Assembly (NCBI GenBank): GCA_029098205.1
Contig: JAQXNW010000158.1
Span: 1 to 10,405 of the forward strand
DNA length: 10,405 nucleotides
Direction: 5' to 3'
DNA from: Eubacteriales bacterium
GTDB taxonomy: Bacteria > Bacillota > Clostridia > Peptostreptococcales > Anaerovoracaceae
The notes under the pieces are model-generated. The model worked only from the letters and a program-made list of their open reading frames with translations, had not been told where the DNA came from and made no database searches. Position numbers and translations under genes: made by a program. Position 1 is the first letter of the stretch; every line of letters starts with the position of its first letter. Shown piece by piece: positions 1-7,416 of the stretch.

Positions 1-1
1 T

Positions 2-775
2 ACAAACCGGAAAACCCTGCTCCACGGAATGATCCTGGGCGCGGTCTTCGCCGTTACCATGGCTTTCGAACTCCATGGGCTCGAAACCACATCGTCTTCT
101 GCAACTTCGTTCCTGGAGAACACATCCATCATTCTCGTCCCGCTCCTTCTGATTCCGCTTAAGAAGAAAATTCCTGGAAAAGGGACCCTTTTCTGCTGCG
201 TACTGGCGCTGACCGGCGTCGGATTTCTGACACTCGGCGAAGGAAAATTAGGATTCACGGTCGGCGAACTTTACTGCATGGGCGCCGCGGTTTCGTACGC
301 ATTTGTCATCATACTTACCGGAGAGTTTTCAAAGACAGACGACGGAATGCAGCTTGGCATTCTGCAGAACGGGTTTATCGGACTGTTTTCGCTTTTGTTC
401 ATGTTCCTGTTTGAGGATCCGAAGATGCCGAATACAGGATCCGGGTGGACCTGCATCTTTGCCTTGACCATTCTCTGCAGCATCCTTGGATTTACGCTTC
501 AGCCCATCGCGCAGGCGCATGTGGATACGGAAACCGCCGGCCTCTTCTGCGGACTTAACCCGCTGATCGCATCCACCTTAGGTGTCCTGTTCCTTCACGA
601 ACGTTTAGGCGCGAACGGACTTCTCGGAGCCGGCTTCATTCTGGGGAGCATTCTCCTCTCTTCCCTGAGCGGGAAAAAAAAGGAACGCAGGGAAAACATT
701 AAATCCCGCGTTCCTTCATTCCGGAAAGATGCGCGCGTTCTGCCGGCCAAAGCCGCACGGCATCTTTTCCGTTAA
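2..775 (+). CDS. EamA/DMT-family membrane transporter, 3' part
   Basis: This is the C-terminal 257 residues of a drug/metabolite-transporter-superfamily (EamA) permease; the start lies before the window. The visible part is a series of hydrophobic helices with short loops: about residues 9-22, 42-53, 62-77, 88-105, 118-137, 150-168, 180-198 and 205-221. A GEL-YCMGAAVSYAF segment at 88-101 opens the second EamA repeat, and the NPLIAS...FLHERLG stretch at 186-203 is typical of the family's last helices. The substrate cannot be told; family members export amino acids, metabolites or drugs. The recognisable protein ends near residue 224 (LSSLSG). The remaining 33 residues are basic and read through an A8 run and a transcription terminator hairpin belonging to the opposite strand, so the tail may be non-native or the result of an indel. 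Its stop overlaps the stop of the convergent AI-2E gene by 3 bases. Confidence 0.85.
   Translation, partial: TNRKTLLHGMILGAVFAVTMAFELHGLETTSSSATSFLENTSIILVPLLLIPLKKKIPGKGTLFCCVLALTGVGFLTLGEGKLGFTVGELYCMGAAVSYAFVIILTGEFSKTDDGMQLGILQNGFIGLFSLLFMFLFEDPKMPNTGSGWTCIFALTILCSILGFTLQPIAQAHVDTETAGLFCGLNPLIASTLGVLFLHERLGANGLLGAGFILGSILLSSLSGKKKERRENIKSRVPSFRKDARVLPAKAARHLFR
674..714 (-). terminator. Intrinsic terminator of the six-gene minus-strand operon
   Basis: On the minus strand, GGAACGC-GGGA (714-704) pairs with TCCC-T-GCGTTCC (693-682), giving 11 base pairs with a single bulged T and a 10-nt loop. Eight consecutive T residues (681-674) follow directly. It lies 58 nt past the stop of the AI-2E gene and is the only strong terminator seen downstream of that operon. 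In the plus direction the same hairpin is followed only by TTCATT, so it would be a weak terminator there. It sits inside the reading frame of the convergent EamA gene. Confidence 0.88.
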
Positions 776-2019
776 ATTTCATTGGACGGCTGGTTCGTTT
801 CGGCCTCCGCTTTGTCCGTGTCAGAAGCGCCCGATGCCGCCGTTCCCTCCGAGGGTGCACCTTCAGCCGCTCCTTCCGATACTGCGCCATCCAGAGATTC
901 CAGCTTCGCGAAAACCTTCCGGTTCTTCAGCCATGGAACCAGAGCTTCCCGGATCACGATATCCAGAATCGCTACAACCGGAATCGCGAGAAGCATTCCC
1001 CAGGTACCGAATATCCGGCCGCCCAGAATCACACCGATCAAGATCCAGATTCCCGGGATGCCCAGCGAATCTCCATATAGCTTCGGCTTGATGACATACC
1101 CGTCCGCTCCCTGAAGCACGCCGGTAAAGAGCAGAAACAGAATCGCGTGCAGCGGATTGGTGAGAAGCAGAATAAACACGCCGCACGCAGCGCCGATGAT
1201 CGGACCGAAGGTCGGAATCAGATTCGTAACGCCGACGACAACCGACACAAGCGGTACGTATTTCATACGGCAGATCAGCATAAATACAGCATTCGCCACC
1301 CCGACGATGGCCGCGTCCACAAACTCGCAGATCAGATATTTGATGAAAATCCGGTCGCACCTTTTCAGGAACGCCGAAAACCGGGGATATACGGAATCCT
1401 TCATTATAAGCTGGAAGAACCGCTTGGACTTTCCGATGATCTTGTCTTTGTCGATCAGGAAATACACAGCCAGAATGAAATCAACCGCGAAAGCTGCCAG
1501 CCCCTGCCCCGTCGCCTCCGATTTCGAAACTACGTTCTTCTGGATCATATCGTTGATTTTTTCCATGATAAGATCCGTCAGCTTGAACGTATTCGTAAGA
1601 TTGACGTGTTTCCGGAAGATACTGTCCACCGAATGCTGAAGGGAAGCATGATACGCGGTGCTGTTTTCGCTGAACTGCACAATGCTGTTCATAAACTGCG
1701 GAACGACTGCTGCGGCCAGAAGAAGCAGCGAGAACACGATGATCAGGACGACAATCGTGATCGCTTTACCGCGGGGGTGCGATTTCCCACGTTTACGAAG
1801 CTTCTTTTCCACCGCGCGGATCGGCGGATCCATGATGTACGCCAGAACCAGTCCCAGAATCACCGGCAGAATGACCGTAAAAACACTGGCGACAAAGTCT
1901 CCAAGCACATAGAGATGCTTCAGAATGAGATAGAACAGAACCGCGACGCAGTACGGCGCAGCATCGCGGAGAATTCCCTGCGCATTCCCGTTTTTCAAAT
2001 TCGGCTTTCGGATTTTCAC
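772..2019 (-). CDS. AI-2E family transporter (PerM/YdiK/YtvI-like permease)
   Basis: This is a 415-residue polytopic membrane protein of the AI-2E family (PF01594). Members have been linked to export of autoinducer-2, sodium/proton exchange or permease roles, so the substrate here is open. The family pattern is complete: two N-terminal helices (about 22-62, ending in LAYIMDPPI), a third helix (about 87-106), a long soluble stretch, then a helix cluster with the hallmark VTNLIPTFGPIIGA motif and the later LYGDSLGIPGIW motif. The start is taken as GTG at 2019: AAAGGAG lies 6 nt upstream, and this GTG overlaps the methyltransferase TGA as GTGA, which indicates translational coupling. An upstream ATG at 2064 would add 15 basic residues inside the previous gene and has no better ribosome site. 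The last 43 residues form an acidic, Ala/Gly/Ser/Glu-rich, probably disordered cytoplasmic tail. Confidence 0.9.
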   Translation of the reverse strand: MKIRKPNLKNGNAQGILRDAAPYCVAVLFYLILKHLYVLGDFVASVFTVILPVILGLVLAYIMDPPIRAVEKKLRKRGKSHPRGKAITIVVLIIVFSLLLLAAAVVPQFMNSIVQFSENSTAYHASLQHSVDSIFRKHVNLTNTFKLTDLIMEKINDMIQKNVVSKSEATGQGLAAFAVDFILAVYFLIDKDKIIGKSKRFFQLIMKDSVYPRFSAFLKRCDRIFIKYLICEFVDAAIVGVANAVFMLICRMKYVPLVSVVVGVTNLIPTFGPIIGAACGVFILLLTNPLHAILFLLFTGVLQGADGYVIKPKLYGDSLGIPGIWILIGVILGGRIFGTWGMLLAIPVVAILDIVIREALVPWLKNRKVFAKLESLDGAVSEGAAEGAPSEGTAASGASDTDKAEAETNQPSNEI

Positions 2020-3230
2020 GGTTTTCTCCTTTGATTTCCGGCGAACTGATAATAGGTGACGCAAAGCCGTCCGTTATATAATTTCCGGCGCCGGTCTGCC
2101 TGCCTGCGGATTCCCTTTGTCTCCAGCTTCCGGTCGTTCGTAAGAAGAAACAGGGACCAGTCCGGCCGCTTCTCAAGAAAGGCCTGAAGCACGTCATAGA
2201 TATGCCGGATCTCCATACCTCCCCCGATCCGCTCCCCATACGGCGGATTCATGATAATCACGCCGCGGCCCGGAAAATCGGGACCGCCTTTCTTTTTCGA
2301 AAGCGCCAGCGTTTCACGAATATCCCCTTCTGCGATCTGAATGTCCTCCGCGATGCCGGCTGCCTCGCTGTTCACCCGGATCGCCTCGCAAGCCTCAGGG
2401 TCGATGTCCGCGGCCAGTATCGAAAGCGGCGTGTCAAAGTCAATCGCCTGATACGCCTTCTTCCGCTCTTCCTTCCAGATGCTTTCCGGGATAAAATTCC
2501 ATTCTTCCGACGCAAAACTGCGATGAATACCCGGGGCAATATTTCGACCAATCATCGCCGCTTCAATTGCAATTGTACCAGATCCGGCGCAAGGATCTAT
2601 CAGCATCCGCTCCGGATGCCAGAAGGAAAGCTCTACCATTGCCGCCGCCATCGTTTCCTTAAGCGGAGCGGCTACCGCTGCCTCCCGGTATCCTCTTTTA
2701 TGGAGGCTGTTTCCCGTTGTATTGACCGAAAGAACTGCGTGATCCTTAAGCAGCTGAAGATGCACCGTATAGGACGCGCCTGTCTCCGGGAACTGGTCGA
2801 CCGGATACGTCTTCCGCATGCGTTCCACAATCGCTTTTTTCACCGTCTTCTGATTGTTCGGCTCAGAGCGGAGCTTCGATTTCACCGTGCGGACAAGAAC
2901 AGTGAACTTTCCGTCTTCCGGAATCACGGTCTCCCATGGAATCTTCTTTACGTTCTGAAAAAGGTCTTCGGATTCCACCGCGTCGAATTCGCCCATTTTA
3001 AGCTGAACCCGGTCACAGGTTCTAAGCCATAGATTCGCCCGGACAATCGCCCGAGCGTCTCCTAGAAATGTAACTCTTCCATCCTCCGTCTTCAGAACCT
3101 CGTAGCCGAGTGCTTCAATTTCTCTTCGGACAACGGATTCAAGGCCGAATGAACACGCGGCCATAAGTTCGAAGGTTTTCCCTTCCAGAGGATATAGCGG
3201 GTATCGATCCTGGCGTTCGCGGTTATTCAT
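2016..3230 (-). CDS. THUMP-domain class I SAM-dependent RNA methyltransferase (RlmL/YpsC-like)
   Basis: This 404-residue cytoplasmic enzyme is predicted to methylate a guanine N2 in 23S rRNA, by analogy with the RlmL N-terminal half and with Bacillus YpsC. Residues 20-70 (ELMAACSFGLE) match the N-terminal region typical of this family, and about 60-170 form the THUMP RNA-binding domain. Residues 170-395 form the Rossmann methyltransferase, with SAM-binding DPCAGSGT at 212-219, an acidic motif AADID at 273-277 and catalytic NPPYG at 328-332. The length fits the single-module form; the RlmK-like second methyltransferase of proteobacterial RlmL is absent. The ATG start has only a weak upstream AAGAAG. 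The 41-bp gap to the DHHW gene holds no terminator or clear promoter, and its stop overlaps the next gene as GTGA, so it appears to be part of the same transcript. Nothing links its function to acylation. Confidence 0.92.
   Translation of the reverse strand: MNNRERQDRYPLYPLEGKTFELMAACSFGLESVVRREIEALGYEVLKTEDGRVTFLGDARAIVRANLWLRTCDRVQLKMGEFDAVESEDLFQNVKKIPWETVIPEDGKFTVLVRTVKSKLRSEPNNQKTVKKAIVERMRKTYPVDQFPETGASYTVHLQLLKDHAVLSVNTTGNSLHKRGYREAAVAAPLKETMAAAMVELSFWHPERMLIDPCAGSGTIAIEAAMIGRNIAPGIHRSFASEEWNFIPESIWKEERKKAYQAIDFDTPLSILAADIDPEACEAIRVNSEAAGIAEDIQIAEGDIRETLALSKKKGGPDFPGRGVIIMNPPYGERIGGGMEIRHIYDVLQAFLEKRPDWSLFLLTNDRKLETKGIRRQADRRRKLYNGRLCVTYYQFAGNQRRKP
2020..2032 (-). promoter_or_regulatory. 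Ribosome binding site setting the GTG start of the AI-2E gene
   Basis: AAAGGAG (2032-2026) lies 6 nt before GTG (2019-2017) and inside the end of the methyltransferase gene. This supports the GTG start and a stop-start overlap (GTGA) rather than the upstream ATG at 2064. Confidence 0.8.
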
Positions 3231-3271
3231 GTTCTTCTTACCATTCGTTCTTCTTTTCGTTCCGTTTTTTC

Positions 3272-4489
3272 TTATTTGCTCTGTCCCGGCGCATTCGTAT
3301 TCTTCACCTTCGCGGTTTCCAGCACATCAGCCAGCATTTTGTCCTCCGCGAACGTGTTTTCGCTGTACAAGAACAGCACATCGGTTACCGAATGCGTGGA
3401 CAGCATCGTCGATAAATCGTCGTAGTAATACCGGGGATCGATCATATAAATCGTATCAAAATACGGAAGAAGAAACGGGACAAAGCTGTTCGCATAGGAA
3501 TCCTTAAAAAGGAGAAGGCTCTTCCCCGTCTTGTTCGCTGTATGAATTTCCAGATACGGATGATTTCCTCCGAGGAAAACCTGATACTGATCTTTCTCCT
3601 TCAGCTTTTCGGTGTCATACACCGTCGCCGTGGTTTTCTTAAGATCCGGATACGAAACATAATATTCGACATCCGAATTTTTCCGCGCGAAAACATAAAT
3701 CTCATCCTTCCGGAAATGATTTCCGCTCTGCGAGGACAAAGTCCCCCGGAACGTATCCGAAACAAGATACTTCGTATATTTTCCCGGATCCTTTGAAAGG
3801 CCCATCGACTCCGCGATGTCCTGATACGCGTAGTACGCGCCCAGCGTCGTCCAGTGGTGATCCGTTTTATAATAAATATATTCCGACTTATGCTTTTTCA
3901 GCGTATCCGTCGGATTTACAAAGGTCACATTCGAACCTTCCAGAGATTTCTGCACGTCCGTGATGTCCTTCTCCTGATTCCGAACCGGCGCGTCGTTCGG
4001 AAGATGTTCCGGCATCACCGCTGCCGCGCAGGGAACCAGCATCATCGTCATGCGAAGATCCGAATGATCGGAAGCAAACGTCCGGATCGCGTCCTCGGAA
4101 TTTTTCACGGCTTTTTCATCCGGAACAGTCGGCTTCGCAAGCAGCATCCCTTTCTTTCCAAGCAGCACGCCGCCCGCTTCTTCTCCTCCTGTCACACGAA
4201 TCTTAAGATAATGAATCCCAAGCCATGCGTCCCGGAACGCGAACTGATCCGTCATATAGGAATTCAGATCCCGGAAATAGGATCCGGAGGCAATCGAAGA
4301 CACCGTCGGCTTCGGGAAGCGCTGAAGATCTCTGTTTTCATCCGGAGAAAAGGTCCGGTCCGGAATGATCAGACTGATTGCAAGCAGTCCGAATATCACC
4401 GCGATGGCAATGACCGCCATGATCCTGCGGCGGTTTCGAACCAGGGCATTTTTTCTCATATCGTCATTTTTTCGATTGGCAGCCATCAT
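3272..4489 (-). CDS. DHHW-motif, membrane-anchored AlgJ/AlgX/DltD-like acylation protein
   Basis: This 405-residue protein has a basic N-terminus (residues 12-22) followed by one hydrophobic helix (about 23-43), so the rest should face outward as a tethered domain. The active-site signature of the AlgJ/AlgX/DltD SGNH-like group is present: TDHHW at 209-213, giving Asp210 and His212, and a later KDSYANS at 329-335, giving a candidate nucleophile Ser331. In the alginate system, AlgX and AlgJ act with the MBOAT protein AlgI to acetylate polymer. By analogy this protein would take the acyl group from the neighbouring MBOAT protein or place it on an extracellular glycan; the substrate is unknown. 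FSPDENRDLQRFP at 47-59 is typical of the family just after the anchor. It starts 18 bp after the MBOAT stop, with GGGAG 8 nt before the first of two adjacent ATG codons; either could be used. Confidence 0.88.
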   Translation of the reverse strand: MMAANRKNDDMRKNALVRNRRRIMAVIAIAVIFGLLAISLIIPDRTFSPDENRDLQRFPKPTVSSIASGSYFRDLNSYMTDQFAFRDAWLGIHYLKIRVTGGEEAGGVLLGKKGMLLAKPTVPDEKAVKNSEDAIRTFASDHSDLRMTMMLVPCAAAVMPEHLPNDAPVRNQEKDITDVQKSLEGSNVTFVNPTDTLKKHKSEYIYYKTDHHWTTLGAYYAYQDIAESMGLSKDPGKYTKYLVSDTFRGTLSSQSGNHFRKDEIYVFARKNSDVEYYVSYPDLKKTTATVYDTEKLKEKDQYQVFLGGNHPYLEIHTANKTGKSLLLFKDSYANSFVPFLLPYFDTIYMIDPRYYYDDLSTMLSTHSVTDVLFLYSENTFAEDKMLADVLETAKVKNTNAPGQSK

Positions 4490-4507
4490 CCGTCCATCTC
4501 CCGTCCG

Positions 4508-5899
4508 TTAAAACTTAAAATACAGGAATGCGGAATACGAATTCGAAATCATGTCCGCGATGCAAAGAAGCAGAAGGAATGTATAAGAACCAAGATAGAT
4601 TCCCTTTTTCAGGCGGCTGCTTCCAATGGTCACGGATTCGAACTTCTCCCCAAGGAAAGGTCCCGAAAAAGCAAAGCCAAGCACAAGAAGAAGCAGATTC
4701 TGACGAAGATAATACGTCGTCGTCTGATTCCAGAAGCCGAGTCCCGCGCTTCCGAACATCTGCGCGACCCAAGAAGCCGCGTCTCCCAGCGTCGGCGTAA
4801 AGAAAAAGATCCAGCCGAAGAACGCGAGCAACGTCGTAACGGAAATCCGAACCGCAAGAGGAAGCTTCCGGAACGCTTTCCCAACCACAAATTTATCTAA
4901 GAGAACCAGCGCTCCGTGGTAAAGTCCCCAGAGGATGAAATTCCAGCTGGCGCCGTGCCAAAGTCCGGTTAGAAACCAGACAACGGCAAGGTTCCAGATC
5001 TGCCGTTTCTTACTGCAGCGGTTTCCGCCCATCGGAATGTAGACATAATCGCGGAACCAGGCGCCCAGAGAGATATGCCAGCGGCGCCAGAAATCCGACA
5101 TGCTTTCCGAACAGTACGGGTAATTGAAGTTCTTTTTTATCTTAAATCCGAGCATCTCGGAAATGGCAATCGCCATATCCGAATACCCCGCGAAATCAAA
5201 GAAAAGCTGCAGGCTGTAAAAAATCATGCCAAGCCACGCAGTGGCCGAAGCCATCTGGGGAAGCGCCTGCACTGAAGCCATCGCGCTCCCGAGCCCGTCC
5301 GCGATCAGAACCTTTTTGAATAAGCCGATCAGAAACAGCCTCGAACCGTCGCTGATCTGTTCCCTGGTCACCGGATGCCCGGTCAGCTGATCTTCCAGAT
5401 CCCGGTACTCTGCGATCGGTCCCTGTGAGATCTTCGGGAAGAACGATACATAAACCGCGAATTTCAGGATATTCCGCTGCGGCTTCGTCTTTTTCTGGTA
5501 AACGTCAAAGACATAGGAAAGTACGGAGAACGTAAAGAAAGAAATTCCGATCGGAAGATCCGGTCCTTTGACCTTAATATGGAAAATACTGAGAAGGAAC
5601 CCCGTGTATTTATAATAGCCGAGGAGAAGCAGATTGACGCAGACCGCCGCAATCATCGCGGCCTTCGCGCGCTTCTCACATCCATTCTCCCTCCACTCGC
5701 CGATTTCAAGACCCGTAAGATAATTGAACGCGATCGAAAACAGCAGAAGAAGCAGATAAGCCGGATTTCCCCAGGCATAAAACAAAAGACTCATCACGAG
5801 AAGCACGATGAGTTTCTTGGTTTCCCCTTTCAGAAGACCGTAAAGAATCAGAACAACAGGAAGAAAGAGGAATATAAAAGATATGCTGTTAAAAGTCAT
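4508..5899 (-). CDS. MBOAT family membrane O-acyltransferase (AlgI/PatA/DltB-like)
   Basis: This is a 463-residue polytopic membrane enzyme, the usual length for bacterial AlgI-type MBOAT proteins. It is predicted to move acyl groups (often acetyl) from a cytoplasmic donor across the membrane for attachment to an envelope polymer. Family landmarks in order are YAWGNP at 41-46, FPKISQGPIAEY at 154-165, FFDFAGYSDMAIA at 233-245, FWRRWHISLGAWFRDY at 270-285 with His275, IPMGGNR at 288-294, and LTGLWHGASWNF at 310-321. His315 in that last motif is the invariant MBOAT histidine thought to be catalytic. Hydrophobic helices run throughout. Its start has a strong GGGAGGAG just upstream at tight spacing, and only 11 bp separate it from the DUF4358 gene. 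The DHHW protein encoded next is the expected extracytoplasmic partner. There are no DltA, DltC or DltX genes beside it, which argues against a standard D-alanylation operon. Confidence 0.94.
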   Translation of the reverse strand: MTFNSISFIFLFLPVVLILYGLLKGETKKLIVLLVMSLLFYAWGNPAYLLLLLFSIAFNYLTGLEIGEWRENGCEKRAKAAMIAAVCVNLLLLGYYKYTGFLLSIFHIKVKGPDLPIGISFFTFSVLSYVFDVYQKKTKPQRNILKFAVYVSFFPKISQGPIAEYRDLEDQLTGHPVTREQISDGSRLFLIGLFKKVLIADGLGSAMASVQALPQMASATAWLGMIFYSLQLFFDFAGYSDMAIAISEMLGFKIKKNFNYPYCSESMSDFWRRWHISLGAWFRDYVYIPMGGNRCSKKRQIWNLAVVWFLTGLWHGASWNFILWGLYHGALVLLDKFVVGKAFRKLPLAVRISVTTLLAFFGWIFFFTPTLGDAASWVAQMFGSAGLGFWNQTTTYYLRQNLLLLVLGFAFSGPFLGEKFESVTIGSSRLKKGIYLGSYTFLLLLCIADMISNSYSAFLYFKF

Positions 5900-5910
5900 A
5901 ACTCCTCCCT

Positions 5911-6402
5911 TTAATAAGCCGCGTCAAAGGCAGCTTTCACTTTCTCCGGATTTTTCGCGGAAATATAGAGGGCGTAGTTTCCTCTTACTTCCACGATGCT
6001 TTTCTCAAGCATGGCGGTCTGTTTCGCGCCGTATCCCTTAAAACTCTTCTTCTGTGTAGCGACCCGGTTCGAAATCGTCTTCTCCATCTGATCCCGCTGA
6101 TCTTCATTCTTCAGCTTGACAAGCAGAAGCTCTTCTGCGTTCATATTCGATTTCGGATAATAGAGGACGATTCCGTCGAACGAATCCGGATCGAACCCGT
6201 AAAGTCGCCGGATCATCTGATCGTCCGCCTTCTTCATATTCGTAAGGTCGGCCGCTTTCACGACCTGTTTTCTCATATCCTGAAAAGAGGTGCTGCTGGT
6301 TCGATTCGTAAAAGCGCCGGAAATAATGACAAAAGCGCAAAGTAAAACAAGACCCCACTTAAGTATGAGAATCCACTGAATTCTATTCTGATTCTCTTTC
6401 AT
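5911..6402 (-). CDS. DUF4358-type single-pass membrane protein
   Basis: This 163-residue protein has one N-terminal hydrophobic segment (about 11-30), a signal anchor with no lipobox placed for cleavage, followed by a mixed alpha/beta soluble domain expected outside the membrane. The LYGFDPDSFDGIVLYYP stretch at 67-83, with preceding charged helices and a later VRGNYALYIS strand at 139-148, matches my memory of DUF4358 proteins, which occur in Clostridia beside MBOAT, DHHW and GDSL genes. No catalytic motif is visible and the function is unknown. From its place between the SGNH and MBOAT genes, it may be a structural or regulatory partner of the acylation machinery. GGGAG lies 5 nt before the ATG. 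Family assignment is from recall and could be wrong; the gene itself is well supported by spacing and ribosome site. Confidence 0.8.
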   Translation of the reverse strand: MKENQNRIQWILILKWGLVLLCAFVIISGAFTNRTSSTSFQDMRKQVVKAADLTNMKKADDQMIRRLYGFDPDSFDGIVLYYPKSNMNAEELLLVKLKNEDQRDQMEKTISNRVATQKKSFKGYGAKQTAMLEKSIVEVRGNYALYISAKNPEKVKAAFDAAY

Positions 6403-6447
6403 GTTTACTCCCGATTCCCCTCCGAAGCCTGAAGCTCCGCCTCATCA

Positions 6448-7212
6448 TCAATTCATCTGTTCTTTCATGGTTCTCGCCCAGATCGGATAGAAAGAGCTGC
6501 TTACATGGATTCCGTCCGGTTCATACCGGCTGCTCAGCTCGCCTTCCGCCTTTGTCATGTCCAGATACCCGTAGCCCGCCTTCTTGCACATCTTCTTCAC
6601 AGCCTGGTTGAACTTCGGAATATTTCCGAGCCCCGGCTGCTTGGCTTTCGCGGCATCTGTTACGGGGAGCGTTCCGCAGACATAGATGTCCGCATCCGGA
6701 ACCGCCTTCTTCACCTTCTTGAGGATCGAACGGTATTTCTTCGCATAATCCTCCGGACTCGACCAAGCCGTCGCCAAAGAATCATTCGTTCCGTATATCA
6801 GAATAACCGACGCCGGATTCAGCTGCTGAAGCTCGCTCAGATGGCTCTCGATTTCAAGGATCGTATTTCCGCTCTTCGCGAGAACCCTGTCCTCCGGCAG
6901 GAATTTATAATAAGAAAAACCGACCGCGCGCGAATCTCCAAGAATGACATCGTTTCCGAAGAATTTCCAGATCTTCGAATCCGAGCTTCCGCTCACGTCC
7001 TGTCCGCCCTGCTCTTTCTCCACCGCGAGAACATCCGCTCGGATCTTCTTCACATCCTGATTGTCAAGGGACGTCAAATACGCGACGCCCTTCGCGATTC
7101 TCTCCCGGTCTTTCTTCTCTTTCACATAAACAGCGGCCGCAACAGACGCGATCACAATCGCCGCAATCAAAACCAAGGCGGCTGTTTTCCGCCGCCCGAA
7201 TGCACTCTTCAT
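6448..7212 (-). CDS. Membrane-anchored SGNH/GDSL hydrolase
   Basis: This is a 254-residue esterase or acyltransferase-type protein. Residues 1-10 are basic (GRRK) and 11-30 hydrophobic, giving a signal anchor with the enzyme domain outside. All SGNH blocks are present: GDS at 92-94 with nucleophile Ser94, Gly115 in block II (KSGNT), GTND at 141-144 with Asn143, and DGIH at 233-236 with Asp233 and His236. Such enzymes de-acylate or transfer acyl groups on carbohydrate or peptidoglycan, which fits the MBOAT and DHHW genes that follow. The ATG at 7212 is chosen over one 39 codons upstream because a strong promoter (7284-7256) lies inside the longer frame. The ribosome site GAGAGG is 12 nt away, rather far, so translation may be modest. 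It is the first gene of the operon; the DUF4358 gene follows after 45 bp. Confidence 0.9.
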   Translation of the reverse strand: MKSAFGRRKTAALVLIAAIVIASVAAAVYVKEKKDRERIAKGVAYLTSLDNQDVKKIRADVLAVEKEQGGQDVSGSSDSKIWKFFGNDVILGDSRAVGFSYYKFLPEDRVLAKSGNTILEIESHLSELQQLNPASVILIYGTNDSLATAWSSPEDYAKKYRSILKKVKKAVPDADIYVCGTLPVTDAAKAKQPGLGNIPKFNQAVKKMCKKAGYGYLDMTKAEGELSSRYEPDGIHVSSSFYPIWARTMKEQMN

Positions 7213-7255
7213 TTCTCGAAAGTTCCTCTCTTTTCCCTGAAAGTCAACTTTTTTT

Positions 7256-7284
7256 ACTATAGCATAAGGCCGCGAAAATGTCCA
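7256..7284 (-). promoter_or_regulatory. Sigma-A-type promoter of the acylation operon
   Basis: On the minus strand, -35 TGGACA (7284-7279) and -10 TATAGT (7261-7256) are separated by exactly 17 nt, and TGC directly before the -10 forms an extended -10 element. Each hexamer matches the consensus at five of six positions. The transcript should begin near 7249, giving a leader of about 37 nt before the SGNH hydrolase ATG. No second promoter of similar quality was seen before the later genes. Confidence 0.8.
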
Positions 7285-7384
7285 CAGAACAAGAACCTCC
7301 AGAATCCATATGGAAGAAGAAAACGGCATAAGAAAACGTTAGTAACGAAAAGAGCGGGAGCTGTAACACAAAGAAGAAAACGAA

Positions 7385-7416
7385 AGCCCCGCTTCCGGCC
7401 ACCTGGAAGCAGGGCT
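7385..7416 (-). terminator. Intrinsic terminator downstream of fhs
   Basis: On the minus strand, AGCCCTGCTTCC (7416-7405) and GGAAGCGGGGCT (7396-7385) form a 12-bp stem with an 8-nt loop; the single mismatch in DNA becomes a U-G pair in minus-strand RNA. A T-rich tail, TTTCGTTTTC, follows. It lies about 155 nt beyond the fhs stop and upstream of the next promoter, so it isolates fhs from the acylation operon. Confidence 0.8.

Noticed and set aside
1147..2034. A 295-codon plus-strand frame opposite the AI-2E gene
   Set aside because: It is the mirror frame of a recognised permease gene, rich in Arg, Asp and His, with no supporting ribosome site.
3854..4900. A 348-codon plus-strand frame opposite the DHHW and MBOAT genes
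   Set aside because: It is antisense to two genes with clear family motifs. It is Arg/Ile/His-rich and lacks any recognisable domain.
4508..5899. The possibility that the MBOAT gene is dltB of a D-alanylation operon
   Set aside because: No dltA, dltC or dltX lies nearby. The downstream partner carries a DHHW motif as in AlgJ/AlgX-like proteins, and the upstream genes are SGNH and DUF4358, so a general MBOAT O-acyltransferase call is safer.
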